Positions 36,391 through 47,423 of a stretch of DNA of 64,000 nt are shown in pieces. The notes beneath the pieces were generated by a model, which made no database searches, was not told where the DNA came from, and saw nothing but the letters and a program-made list of their open reading frames with translations. The translations under genes and the position numbers were made by a program. Origin of the DNA: Monocercomonoides exilis (taxonomy: Eukaryota; Preaxostyla; Oxymonadida; Polymastigidae); assembly GCA_001643675.2 (NCBI GenBank), contig LSRY02000008.1, positions 1,738,001 through 1,802,000 on the forward strand, written 5' to 3'. The stretch's first letter is position 1, and each line of letters opens with the position of its first letter.

Positions 36391-37612
36391 TCATTCAACA
36401 GGGGTCGTGTGTTCAGATCGCAATGTGAATTGCAATGTGAATTGCAATGCCATCTTCAGCAACCGAGCCGCAAAAGTCGATGAATTGTGCGCAAACACAA
36501 AAGAAGAGCGAAGCAACTGACTTTGCCAAAAGGCAAATGAAGAATGCAGAGCGAGCAAAAGAAAAAAGGAATCTCCAACTTTTCTGGTGCTGGCAGCTGC
36601 TGCGTTGAGCCAGACTGACATTTAAAAAAAGATAAAATAAAATAAAAAATAAAAATAAAATGGTGTTTGTCCTGCAAAAAATCAAATGGCAGACACTTTG
36701 AAGAACAAAATCCACATCCGGATGACTCCAGTTTTGTTTGGTCCCCAACTTCTGTCTGATGGTCGATTGTTTTTGTTCAAAAACGAAATTAGAAATGGAC
36801 TTCCTTCGCTCAAAGAAAATTCCACAAAGCATGGGCACACCTTTTCAATGGCAAAAGAAGATCATTGCTCAAAAGGAATGCCATTCTCCAATTGCACTGC
36901 TTTGCATTGTTTTCTAAGTTTTTATTCACAAGAAATATCCTTCCCTCGATATTTCCACCCACTTTTCTTCCAAAAAACTGTTCTCCCTGCCTTATGCTTC
37001 CAAATGCTATATAATTTTGTGCAGATTTTGTCCTTCACAGAATTCCTTCTTTTTAACTTCATTTTATAATATAAAAGTCGAATTTGTTTTCACCTCTTCC
37101 ACCAAATAAAAAATTATGAAAATCATGTATCTTCCGTAACTTCATTTATTTCCCAATGGCTATACAATAATCAGCTCCATTCTCATCGCATTGCTCCACA
37201 AAGCGGAGATTGGCCATTTCAACAATAAGCAGGATTTCTGGACTCTGGAGAGGATACGGATGGAAATATCTTCACAATCTAAAGAACTATATAAATTACA
37301 TACAATATCATTTTTGTGTGATTGATGAAATTGTTGCATTCCCCTTGGCCATCCAATTGACAAAAATCATCAGGCAGAATTTCAGAATTTTTGCATTGCC
37401 TCGTTTCTTGTTGCCTCCACAGGAAATAATATTTCTAGTTCTACAGGTAATGTTCATTCACGGATTTCTCATTCTGTGATGGAATATTCCGTTTTTTCAA
37501 ATCTGATGATCATTGAATCCATTACAAAAAAGACTCAAGTTACAAACCGTTGTTTTTCTTCCTGGATGCAAGTCAAAAAATACCAACAGTAAATAGGATG
37601 GCGCGAGCGCAG

Positions 37613-37778
37613 CTATTTTTGTGATTGCATAACATTGTATTTATTTGCCTGTTTCTTCTGTTCAGGCGTGGGCTCGTTCAATGTGAATGGCGAAATGGCA
37701 TTTCTTTCTGGCTGCAGTGCATTTCCAAAAATGCAGGCTGCACATTGCACAAATAGATGTTTATGGTCTGCAGACATT
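37613..37778 (-). CDS. Small hypothetical protein
   Basis: A 54-residue frame starts at ATG (MSADHKHLFVQCAACIFGN) and ends ANKYNVMQSQK with TAG. Composition is balanced and unlike the surrounding low-complexity frames, with one C-x-x-C pair and a Pro-Thr-Pro-Glu-Gln segment. T-rich sequence lies upstream on the coding strand, so it could be a last exon whose acceptor lies near 37,790-37,850. I do not recognise the family. It may be a remnant. Confidence 0.3.
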
Positions 37779-37889
37779 ATTTTAATGGACTTTTTGTCAA
37801 TTTCATTTCTTTTTTTTTTATTATTATTTTTCTTTGATTGAATTTTTGATGAATAATTGTTTTGTGGGCTTGAAGATTTCGCGGAGGAT

Positions 37890-38600
37890 GGGCAGAAACA
37901 GAAAACCCCTTGGATGTTATGGAGTGGATGTATATTGATGAATTTCAATCCGTTTTTGCGACAGAGCTGCTCAACAGAATGCAGAAAAAGATGGAGAAAA
38001 AGAAAATATTCACCAGAAAATTCAGTCGTGATATTGAAGGTTGGTGGATGTAATAAAATAATGAAGAGGATCCTTAATCGTCGCTTTCATTTTTTCCGAG
38101 TTGAACAGAAAAGTTGATAGGAATGATTGCTGATGAAACTGAGGAGAAAGAAGAGAAAGAAGGAAAAGCAGGTGACTGATCTTTGCGAATGCCATGATTC
38201 TCTGAGTCAAAACTACCCGCCTGGATTGTTTTCGATTTGTGTGCGTTGCTTTGTGAATGCTTTGTTGAAGAGAGAGGACTATGAGGAGATACAAACAGAA
38301 GTGGATATGGCTTTGCTGAGTTTGAGGCGTGTCAATTACATTCGGGTTTGAAACATTTTTTTTGATTGTTATTTTTGTTATTTTTCAGAAAATAGAAATA
38401 ATATGGAATAGACGACAGAAAGAGAAGGATCCCTGAAGGAGCTGATGGAAATCATGGAGTGTCATCCAGAACACAACAATCTGGCTGGGCTTGTGTGTGT
38501 CGGTCAGCACGGGAGTTTTTGATGTGCAGATGAAGATGAGAAAGGATTGGAAGGTGTGATCGCGGACGTGACGGCAGTATATTGAAGTTGAATCTTTTTG
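37890..38600 (+). pseudogene. Fragment of a large oxymonad hypothetical-protein family
   Basis: Three coding-like stretches appear in order: NPLDVMEWMYIDEFQSVF at 37,902 onward, then DLCECHDSLSQNYPPGLFS continuing to LLKREDYEEIQTEVDMALLS at 38,175-38,330, then LKELMEIMECHPEHNN near 38,430-38,480. From memory, Monocercomonoides carries many helical proteins with this series (a DLCECYxxLS...LSICxxCLLK stretch, an EExQKEVEMALLAL stretch, then an EIxEIxxYHxEHxNLTRLAYQSAW stretch). Stops and frame changes separate the parts, so this is a remnant. A 43-base GT...TTTTTCAG gap at 38,346-38,388 may be a small intron. The function of the family is unknown to me. Confidence 0.5.
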
Positions 38601-38710
38601 TTAAAAATGAAGATGTGTTGATTGAAAACAATATAATTTCTGTGCTTGAATGTTTTATTAATAGTGAATTGCTTGTAAAAAATGAATAATTAGTTTTATT
38701 ATATTATATT

Positions 38711-39802
38711 TTATTTCTTTTTCTTTTTCTTTTTCTTTTTCTTATTCTTTTTCTTTTTCTTTTTCTTATTCTTTTTCTTATTCTTTTTCTTTTTCTTATT
38801 CTTATTCTTTTTTCTTTTTCTTTTTCTTTTTCTTATTCTTATTCTTTTTTTTCTTTTTCTTTTCTTTTTCTTTTTCTTTTTCTTTTTCTTTTCTTTTTCT
38901 TTTTCTTTTTCTTTTTCTTTTTCTTTTTCTTTTTCTTTTTCTTTTTTCTTTTCTTTTTCTTTTCTTTTTCTTTTCTTTTTCTTTTTTCTTTTTCTTTTCT
39001 TTTTCTTTTTCTTTTTCTTTTTCTTTTTCTTATTCTTTTTCTTATTCTTTTTCTTTTTCTTATTCTTATTCTTATTCTTTTTCTTTTTCTTTTTCTTTTT
39101 CTTTTTCTTATTCTTTTTCTTTTTCTTTTTCTTTTTCTTTTTCTTATTCTTATTCTTATTCTTTTTCTTTTTCTTTTTCTTTTTCTTATTCTTTTTCTTT
39201 TTCTTATTCTTTTTCTTTTTCTTTTTCTTTTTCTTATTCTTATTCTTTTTCTTATTCTTTTTCTTATTCTTTTTCTTATTCTTTTTCTTTTTCTTTTTCT
39301 TTTCTTATTCTTATTCTTATTCTTATTCTTTTTCTTTTTCTTTTTCTTATTCTTTTTCTTTTCTTTTTCTTTTCTTTTTCTTTTTCTTTTTCTTTTTCTT
39401 TTTCTTATTCTTATTCTTTTTCTTTTTCTTTTTCTTATTCTTTTTCTTTTTCTTTTTCTTTTTCTTTTTCTTTTTCTTATTCTTTTTCTTTTTCTTTTTC
39501 TTTTTCTTTTCTTATTCTTTTTCTTTTTCTTTTTCTTTTTCTTTTTCTTTTCTTTTTCTTTTTCTTTTCTTTTCTTTTCTTTTTCTTTTTCTTTTTCTTT
39601 TTCTTTTTCTTATTCTTTTTCTTTTCTTTTTCTTTTCTTTTCTTTTTCTTATTCTTATTCTTATTCTTTTTCTTTTTCTTTTTCTTTTTTTTTCTTTTCT
39701 TTTTCTTTTTCTTATTCTTTTTCTTTTTCTTTTTCTTTTTCTTTTTCTTTTTCTTATTCTTTTTCTTTTTCTTTTTCTTTTTCTTATTCTTATTCTTATT
39801 CT

Positions 39803-39834
<32 letters not shown>

Positions 39835-39878
39835 TTTCTTATTCTTTTTCTTTTTCTTTTTCTTTTTCTTTTTCTTTT
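38711..39878 (+). repeat. 1.17-kb CTTTTT / CTTATT pyrimidine array
   Basis: An uninterrupted array of six-base CTTTTT units mixed with CTTATT and five-base CTTTT units. The plus strand has no G and only the A residues of CTTATT. It begins in TTTATTTC at 38,711 and ends at CTTTTATTTG near 39,878. No frame is meaningful. Such arrays are length-unstable and can form triplex DNA, and they are hard to assemble exactly. Confidence 0.95.
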
Positions 39879-39879
39879 A

Positions 39880-40723
39880 TTTGATTCAACAAAATGAATT
39901 TATTTTTTGATCATTACAAAATTGAAAACAAAATTAATTAGTCTTCACTCCAATTTGACAAATTTTCCCCATCATCAACCTCATCACTTGAAGTTTCATC
40001 TTCTTTTGAAATTTTGATTTCATTGATATCATCAATTTTAAAAGGGTCATTTTTTATTTATTCTTATTCTTCCTGATCCTTTTCTATTTTTTCCAAATAT
40101 CTGAATCTCCTTTTTCCTGTTGTTCATCTTGAATTATCTTCTTTTCCATTCATGCTCATCAAATTCTACACTTTTTCTACAGCTTTGTTATACAAAAGGA
40201 TTATGGTTGATTGAATCCATGCATTTCATGTGTTTAACCCTTTTCCAACATCCAACCTTTTTTTTCAAATGAACATCAAAAAGTGCATATTTGAGATTGT
40301 GTTAACTCTTTCCATAATATCAAAATGTTCGAGAAAATTTCTTTGTCAGTTTATTGTTTGCTCATCTTGTGCTTATGAAAATTATCCAGTTATTGTTGCA
40401 CCTGCTGCATATTCAATATCTGTAAGTTTCATTTTTCTAACAACTAAGCAAAACTCAAATGGTGAATTTGACATTCTGGATGTTTGTCTTGATAAATGTA
40501 TTGAAAAAAATTAATCCCCAGGCTTTAATTGCATTCATGAATTTTCCCAAAATATCGAAATAATAATCCTTTTTCTCTTCAAAAACGTCCTTTTAATGAA
40601 ATTTGATTTGATCAAGCTCACAAAAAGTTGTGAGTTTCACACAATATATTCAAGAAAAATTTAAAAGAGGTCTTTTTTTTCTATTTTCAATTTCAAAAAG
40701 TTCGTTGTAATGATCGAATATAT
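39880..40723. other. AT-rich intergenic; acidic minus-strand frame end
   Basis: Minus-strand 40,055-39,940 reads a short acidic tail (DDINEIKISKEDETSSDEVD) closed by TAA, like the C-terminus of some transposases. Nothing upstream confirms a gene. The plus-strand frame at 40,230-40,514 has no recognisable domain. Confidence 0.35.
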
Positions 40724-40960
40724 GGTGATTATTTTTGAAATTATAACTTTTTTCGGGGTGTTCATTTTTCTAAGCTTGTTTGTCATTGGGAAGAGATTTT
40801 GTATTCAAATTGAAAAATTATCACAACTGTTTTGAAAACAAATGTTTTCACTCAAATAAAGATGAAGATGTCTTCTATGAGCTTTTTCAATTCTCAGTGT
40901 TCTTTTGTTGATATTCAAGGAAAATTTTCGAACCGAAATTTTTGAAAGAAAAAAATTTAT
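40724..40960 (+). mobile_element. MITE-like element, family 1
   Basis: It begins GGTGATTATTTTTGAAATTA and continues TAACTTTTTTCGGGGTGTTC, nearly identical to the outer part of both arms of palindrome 1. Homology ends near 40,957 after GAAAGAAAAAAATTTATTG. The right terminus is missing or altered. Non-coding. Confidence 0.65.
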
Positions 40961-41360
40961 TGAAAAAAAATAATAACTCATATATATATATTGGAAAAAT
41001 AAAGTTTCAAGCACTTCAAAATTATGCAATTGTTCCACCAAATTTGACAAAGTTTGCAGGAAAAAGCATGAAGAATTAAATGGCGAGTCATGCATGTTGG
41101 ATGAAAGGAATTACTGATAGAATGATCAATTGCGACAAAATGAATGAATATCGGAGCTTTCAATTTTGCACCAAAAAAATAGGAAAAGTCATTAACGTTT
41201 CATATTGATACAATTCATAAATTTATAGTTATCGGAAGGTCTTTTGAAGAAGTTTATAAATTTTGATGAAGTTATTAATGTTTGAATAAAAAGTTTATGA
41301 TCAAAAGTGTTTAATGGCAAAATCTGTGGAGGAAAAGAATAGCAAACAATATTTCAATTG
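40961..41360. other. AT-rich intergenic
   Basis: Nothing beyond short low-complexity frames could be supported. Confidence 0.5.
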
Positions 41361-42370
41361 AGAGCGTTCTTCTTTGATAAAAAAGAAACTTGAAATTGGT
41401 TTTTTTCAACGTTTTCAAGAGTATGCTGCAAAGGGTTGCCCTATATGCAGAAATAAAAGGAAAGAAAAAGAAGAAACAGAAGGATACAAACACATTTGCC
41501 GTCAAACATATTGAAAAAAAACCTCAATATTTCAAAATTCCATTTTTTCCAAAATGAAACTTCCAATTTATATTGTTCTACTAATTCTTTTATATTATTG
41601 GATTGGAATTGGATTGAAACAGATTCATTTGCTGACAGATGTTTCTTGTCCAACAATAGGTTTATGGATAAGCATTGTTCGAGTTGTTTGCACACAAATA
41701 TGGAATGAAATGATATCAAAATTATGAGGATCTTGAAAATTCTTCGAAATTAATGAGGATGTTTGGAGGTGAAGGAAATATGGAAGAGGAAGAAAGAAGG
41801 ACATGCTGTGGATTTTTGGAGGAGTTGAGAGCAAGGAAGGAGGAGGAGCTGGAACATATCCCGTTATCATCGTTCCAAGCGGAACAAAAGAAACATTGAT
41901 CCCGATAATTCAAGATAGAATTTTTCAAGGAACGACAATAATTCGTGAAGAATGGAAAAGCTGCAATTGATTGAAAGATTAAGGATATGTTAATATCATC
42001 GTTTGCCACAAAAGGAACAACAAAGACCCAGAAACAGGTGCTTGCACCAATGCAGTTGAAGAGTTATAGAGTCATTGAAGAGCATTTTTTCCCTTTGCAA
42101 GGTATTAGAAAAACATTCAAAACAAATTGCTTGTGCATGTGGCTTCTAAAACGAATTTCAAACTCAAATTTTGTTGATATTTAACAAAAAATGCAATATT
42201 TTGTTCCAAAAGAAAGACCTATTACTGCGGATGATGAATTGGTTCTGACAGAAAATGATGAAATCTCTGATACGGATGACATTCAACATGAGTTGCACGA
42301 TGCTGAAATTGAAGAAGATTCGTATGGTATTGATGACGTAGAAGTTGCTTCTAATTATTCTGATGAATAA
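41361..42370 (+). pseudogene. Merlin-family (IS1016/ISXO2-like) transposase fossil
   Basis: One frame from 41,361 to about 42,085 reads as an ISXO2-like transposase across seven stops. First comes a zinc-ribbon remnant (KGCPICRNK, then HICR). Then comes a helical segment, an INEDVW site where the family has EIDE, and WIFGGVES. After these come VIIVPSGTKETLIPIIQDRI, GTTIIREEWKSCN, VCHKRNNKDPETGACTN and VEEL-stop-SH, where the family has IExLWSH. The expected catalytic Asp residues are replaced (EIDE to EINE, SDEW to REEW) and the last Glu is kept. After a frame change near 42,090 the C-terminus continues, ending in an acidic stretch that closes at TAA 42,370. It is a dead element. Merlin transposons use this DDE transposase for cut-and-paste movement. 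Confidence 0.8.
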
Positions 42371-43637
42371 ACAGAAATCTTCAGTTGATCAGTTTAAATG
42401 AATATCAATTGATTTGCTTTTTCAAAAACATTTTCTGTCAACTTTTTTTCACATTTCAATCCTTTATTAATACAAAAGAAATCATAAGAGACTTAAATAA
42501 TCTCAATTTGAAAGTTCAGATATTATTTAAATTTGTCTCAATTGCTTTCATTGCTACATATTCAACATGGAAAAACTCAATAACACACTGCCGAGGTGGA
42601 TTTATTTGTCATTTGTTTCAAAGAAGTTTTTTATTATTTTGGTCCATTGTCATAATCAAAGAAATGACAATCTTACAAATAATCTTTTGAATTGAACTTT
42701 TTTGTGTGCTTTATCATTTCCATATTTTTTGATGAATGATTAATTTTCAATTGCTTTCAAGTGGATAATTCATTTCAATACTTATTTCAATTCAGGTGAT
42801 TCTTCTTTGCCAATCTTCAATGATGAATGATGTCTTCCCATAATTTGAATTATGATTCAAGAACATATATCCTTCACGAGATTGTAATTAAACAATGGAA
42901 ATTGCTTATTATCGCATTGTCTTATTTAATATTGTTTATTGGAATAGACTCCTATGATTGAATAAGATGAAGCACAACACAAGAAAAGGATGAAATGAAA
43001 TTATAAATCGAATCATTTTGAAGAACAATATTTCATTTTTTCCAACTTTTTATAAATTAAAAGGATCTTCCACAGAATAATTAATCTAACTGTCGTTCTT
43101 TCTTGAAAAGACATTCATTCTGCATATGAGAAATTCTTTTTGACATCATATTATTTTCTATTTAAAATTCCGATTTGATGTTTTGTTTCAAAAATGAGCA
43201 AACACATGGGAAAAAATTATTTTTGATTTCCAGTTTGATGTCTTTTTTTTCTTTTTGAAATATTCGTTTTTCTTGATTTCAAATTAGGGAACGTTTGTAT
43301 ATTTATTTATTAAAATTTACTAATACTCAAAAAAAAAAAAAAATAAAAAAATAAAAATAAAAAAATAAAAATAAAATAAAAATAAAAATAAAAATTGTTC
43401 ATCAGAATTCAGAAAATAAGCTGGAAACACGTTTCCTTTTTTGAAAAGAATTATTCAAAAATAATTGGACTGCTTTCAATACATCAAACTGATGAACAAA
43501 CATTTTGCATGCAAATACAATAAAAAACAAAAGAATTTCAAATTTGTGCTTATCGCAACTTTTTGTGCACAGCAATGACAACAATATGAAATCAGGGCAA
43601 TTTCATTTCCTAACTGTTTTTGGTGCAGCATACATAA
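42371..43637. other. AT-rich intergenic downstream of copy 8
   Basis: Contains an A-rich AAAAAT/AAAAATA array at 43,330-43,394. No gene is visible. The part at 43,500-43,637 directly follows the stop of copy 8 and replaces the sequence expected for its second domain. Confidence 0.6.
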
Positions 43638-45104
43638 CTAGCTTCCGCAAGCTGAAATGCAAACCAATTTGTCTTTCAGCCAATCCATTTTCGTTGTTTG
43701 GCCAAAAACCCAAGAACCTGAACTCGAATAATAATACACATAGCACACCCTCTGATTATCAGTGTTTGTCGTGTAACATTCATTGAACGGATTTCCAGAA
43801 GACAAAAAAACATTGAATTGATCATAATATATCGCATCGTGACCATATGGCGTATTTGCAGAGCACTTGCATTCATGAAAGAACAGAAAATAACAATAAA
43901 AATAATTGGTTGGAACTGCTGTGTTTCTGGATTCAAAATACAATCCCCCTCCATTTGCTGTTGCTGAACATGAAATTAACTGAATGCTCCTCACTTTGAA
44001 TGCAGCAGGAACAGTGTTGCAATACAGCCCTCCGCCCCATGTGCTTATTGTTGAGCACGAAGTGAAATTACACTCAAACACACACGAGCTCCCTCCTTCT
44101 CCATCTTCTTCCCCGATGCACCCTGATCCAGGCACACTGAAATTGAACAACCTCAACCCTCCCCCATCGTGGTGAGCCTTGCACATCTGGAAGTCGCACC
44201 CACTGACAAGGGCACATGAACTTATTTGGTAAGCATACACCCCTCCCCCGCCAAAGTTATGCGCTGTGCACGAATTGAACACGTTGCTCACAATCTTGAT
44301 CGTCTTGATTGCGTGGCACATGATTGCTCCCCCATGGTAGAATGCAGTGCAATCATTGAATGAGCAATGAGATACAGATAGTTCTCCAGAATTGAGATTG
44401 TACATTCGAATTGCTCCACCATTTGAAGCATCATCAGTATAATCATCTTTGTTTCCAGTCGTTTTCGACCCGTTCCACTCGCACCAAATAAACGAATTGG
44501 TCCCATTTTCTGTTTCATTTTGTCTCCCCGGAGTCAACTTTCTGTCTGATGTTCCTTCGCAAACAACATTTCTTGTTCTGCAACATCCAACAAACGAGGT
44601 ATTTGAGGCAATCAAAGAGGCAAAGGGGTTGTTGAGGGAAGGAACAATTCCGCCATCATACACATCACAAACTGATGAGAATGAGCAACTATTCATCAAA
44701 CATGTAGCTTGGGCTGACGTAGTGGTTGGAGGTGAACATGCCTCATTTGCTATTGAGATGTTGAAAAAAGTGAGTTTGGAGAGGGACATTAGGGGAATAG
44801 AAGGGGATGATAGGAATGGGGCTGATGAGACACAAAAAGAAGAGAATCGTGATTCACTCACTGAAATACTTCCTTCAATATCTTCTCCTTCTCCATCTCC
44901 TTCTCTTCCTCTTCCTCTTCCTATTTCTCCTCCTTCTCCTCCTTTTTCTTCACCTCCACCCTTCTCCCTTCCATATCCCTTCCCTCCAAATAGCCTGCCT
45001 GAATAGATCTCTCCCCCTCTTCTCCACCCTTTCAATGTGACGTTTGTCAACACCCCAATGCTTCCACTCACATCAAATGCCCCTGCCTCAACATCCTTCC
45101 CCAT
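43638..45104 (-). CDS. Beta-helix (Pmp-like) protein, copy 8, 3'-truncated
   Basis: 488 residues from the first in-frame ATG at 45,104 (MGKDVEAGAFDVSGSIG). The open frame itself extends upstream to 45,143 without another ATG. It has the Gly/Glu/Arg-rich linker, ISVSES...SSAPFLSSPSIPLMSLSKLTFFNIS, GGAIRMYN, GGAIMC, GGGVY, GGGLR, GGGLY and GGGLYFES rungs, and PYGHDAIYYD. It ends soon after the Trp-Leu-Lys linker (WLKDKLVCISACGS, TAG), exactly where relatives begin the YVSVNGND second domain. The second domain is therefore missing. It is the last member of the minus-strand series of copies 10, 9 and 8. Confidence 0.65.
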   Translation of the reverse strand: MGKDVEAGAFDVSGSIGVLTNVTLKGWRRGGEIYSGRLFGGKGYGREKGGGEEKGGEGGEIGRGRGREGDGEGEDIEGSISVSESRFSSFCVSSAPFLSSPSIPLMSLSKLTFFNISIANEACSPPTTTSAQATCLMNSCSFSSVCDVYDGGIVPSLNNPFASLIASNTSFVGCCRTRNVVCEGTSDRKLTPGRQNETENGTNSFIWCEWNGSKTTGNKDDYTDDASNGGAIRMYNLNSGELSVSHCSFNDCTAFYHGGAIMCHAIKTIKIVSNVFNSCTAHNFGGGGVYAYQISSCALVSGCDFQMCKAHHDGGGLRLFNFSVPGSGCIGEEDGEGGSSCVFECNFTSCSTISTWGGGLYCNTVPAAFKVRSIQLISCSATANGGGLYFESRNTAVPTNYFYCYFLFFHECKCSANTPYGHDAIYYDQFNVFLSSGNPFNECYTTNTDNQRVCYVYYYSSSGSWVFGQTTKMDWLKDKLVCISACGS

Positions 45105-45813
45105 TCCCACAACAAACTTTTCATCCTCTTCCCCTTTTCTCACTCTTCTTCAAATGCTCCTCAAAACATTCGATCTTCAAATTCCTTTTTCCTCCATTTC
45201 CTCGCCTTTCATCATTTTCAATCAGCGTTCTTATAAAAATCATCTTCTTCTCAAATTCTTGTAAGACTCCTTCTTTGGTCATATCATCAATTTCTCTTCT
45301 CTCTATCTTTTATCGCTTCCCTTCCCCCTTTTCAAAATACCTTTTCCATTTCGCAAATCCCTTCTTTTCCACCCATTTCATATGTTTCCCTTTGCTCACT
45401 CATCCATTCCCATTCCATTTCCCGCCTTCTGCCATCTTCACGGGATCGCCTCAAAATCCATCTTTCCTCATCCCTCGCGCTTTTAACCAACGAAGATATT
45501 CTTCCAAAAAGATCCTAATTTCAAATAAAAATATATATTAGAAAATTTTGATAAAATGTTATTTCTTTTATTAAAAATAAAAAATATGAATTCAAACCTT
45601 GTATAATCTCCATTCTTCATTGCTTCTGTTCTTCTTTTTTCTGTCTTTTCTTCTTTCTCCTTCTCCAGATTATTTTTCCTTTCTGCAAAAGCACCCATTT
45701 CCCCTCATCTCATTCTTCCATCATTCAATCAACAGCTTTGTATCTCTTCTGCTCCTCCAAAAATAAACATTCCATTTCCATTCTCCTGTTCTGCTTCCAT
45801 TCGAATTGCTCCT
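45105..45813 (-). repeat. Leader-like region between copies 9 and 8
   Basis: On the minus strand, sequence following copy 9 (45,850-45,600) matches block C of the copy 4 leader at 14,680-14,900, for example the segment with GGGGAAATGGGTGCTTTTGC. A T-rich gap then ends near 45,525 in the same way as at 14,957, and the last block (45,480-45,150) parallels 14,960-15,360. The tail of one gene thus runs straight into the leader of the next. Confidence 0.6.
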
Positions 45814-47423
45814 TCAACTTGTGCTTTCATAAAATAGGCGAGGACCACTGAGAAGAGGAAGAAGTGGAAGATGATAATAATTGTTAAGAAGAACAAATAG
45901 AATGAAAAAATGAAATCGACAATTAAGAGGAGTAAATGATGGCGAAGAAGGCGAAGAATACGAATTCACTTCTGTTCCAATCGTACTTTTCTCAATGCCT
46001 GTCCCAACAACAGAAATTTTCTTTGTTCCAATATCAATCGTTGTTGTCTCGCTTGTGTGATCCCCTCCCATCAGTGTAACCGACAGGCTCACCTGGATCA
46101 CGCTCTTTTCAACTGCAACACCAATGGTTCTGCATGCACTTGACTCATCCAATCCACACAACTCTTCTGCGTTTCCTCCACTCACAGCCACAAATCGATT
46201 GAGAATCCCTCTCTTCAACCAATCCTTTTTGATATTTGATCATACACCCAAGAATCTGAAGGATAATGTGCATAGCACACTCTCTTGTCATCTGTGTTTG
46301 TGGTGTAACATTCATAGAAAGGATTGTCTGAATTCAAAAAGATTTTGTAATAATCTAAGTATATCATATCGTGACCATATGGAACATTGGCCAAGCATTT
46401 GCATTCATGGAAGAAGAGGAAATAGCAATAAATTGTTTCATTTGGCGCTGTTTGTTTTGCTGGCTCCAAATGAAATCCGCCTCCCCTTGTCATTGCAGAA
46501 CATGAAATAAACTGCATGCTCCTCATTTTGAATTGATTAGGAACACCATAACAGTACATACCTCCTCCCCATGAGCCAGAAACTGAACATGATGTGAAAC
46601 TGCAGTCAAACACACACGCACTCTCCCCTTCTCCACTTTCTGTTGAAATGCATCTTGTCCCTGAAATATTAAAATTATCTAATTTTAACCCTCCTCCATA
46701 ATCAATCGCTTGACAGTTTTTGAACTCGCATCCACTCACCCGAGCACAAGTAGAAATGCCATACAAATAAACACCTCCTCCATATCGATTTGTGGAGACA
46801 CAACAATTGAAAGTGCTGCTTTCAATACCCACTGATTTGATCGTGTGGCACATTATCCCTCCTCCACCATAATATGACAAGCAGTCGTTGAATGAACAAT
46901 TCGAAACTGTAAGTGAACCAGACGTCAAGCCATACATAAATATTGCTCCTCCATTCGAGGCTTGTTTTGAATAATCTTCGCTCATTTCAGCAGCCTTCGA
47001 TCCGTTCCACTCGCACCAAATAAATGAATTTGCTCCATTGAATGTTTCGTTCTGCCTCCCAGGAGTCAACTTTCTATCTGCAGTTCCAATGCATTCAACG
47101 TTTCTTGCCCTGCAACATCCAACGAATGAGGTGTTTGAAACAGACAAAGAGGCATAGGGATTGTTGAGGGAAGGGACAATCCCGCCATCATACACATCAC
47201 AGACCGATGAGAAAAAGCAACTATTCATCAAACATGTGATTTGTGTTGACGTAGTGGTTGAAGACGAACATGCGTCATTTGCTGTTGAAATATTGAAAAA
47301 AATATGTTGGAAGAGAAAAATACAGAAAAAAGAGAAATGCAGTTCGCTCACTGAAGCACTTCTTTCTTTGCCTCCTTCTCTTCTCAATGCTTCTTGGTGA
47401 AATTTCACAAAATACCTCAACAT
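45814..47423 (-). pseudogene. Beta-helix (Pmp-like) family copy 9, single frameshift
   Basis: The ATG at 47,423 (MLRYFVKFHQEALRREGG) opens a 402-residue frame. Near 46,226 an A5 run, where intact relatives have A6 (ISKKDWLK), shifts it into the frame that continues to 45,814. The same run is short in copy 4. Rungs include GGAIFMY, GGGIM, GGGVY, GGGLK and GGGMY, and the second domain is of the GNAEELCGLDESSACRTIG type. After STIGTE the frame enters a Ser- and Phe-rich hydrophobic tail ending FYESTS that joins the next leader. If the run length is a read error, the gene is intact. Confidence 0.65.

Larger units (their letters stand above)
34719..37290 (-). repeat. Leader repeat upstream of copy 7
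   Basis: Read on the minus strand: block Z at 37,235-37,285 (GATACGGATGGAAATATCTT on the plus strand), an A-like part at 36,400-36,900, block B containing the 12-base minisatellite and acidic-codon repeats at 35,650-36,200, C near 35,400-35,600, then T-rich gaps and the block next to the gene. The order matches the leaders of copies 4, 6 and 10. The frames at 36,413-36,838 (minus) and 36,686-37,069 (plus) overlap each other and neither has a family signature. Confidence 0.45.

Noticed and set aside
36413-37069. Overlapping 127- and 141-codon frames on opposite strands
   Set aside because: They lie in the leader block A region, contain long hydrophobic runs from T-rich DNA and show no conservation of frame with other leaders.
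40230-40514. 94-codon plus-strand frame
   Set aside because: Located in AT-rich DNA, no recognisable motif, no duplicate that preserves the frame.
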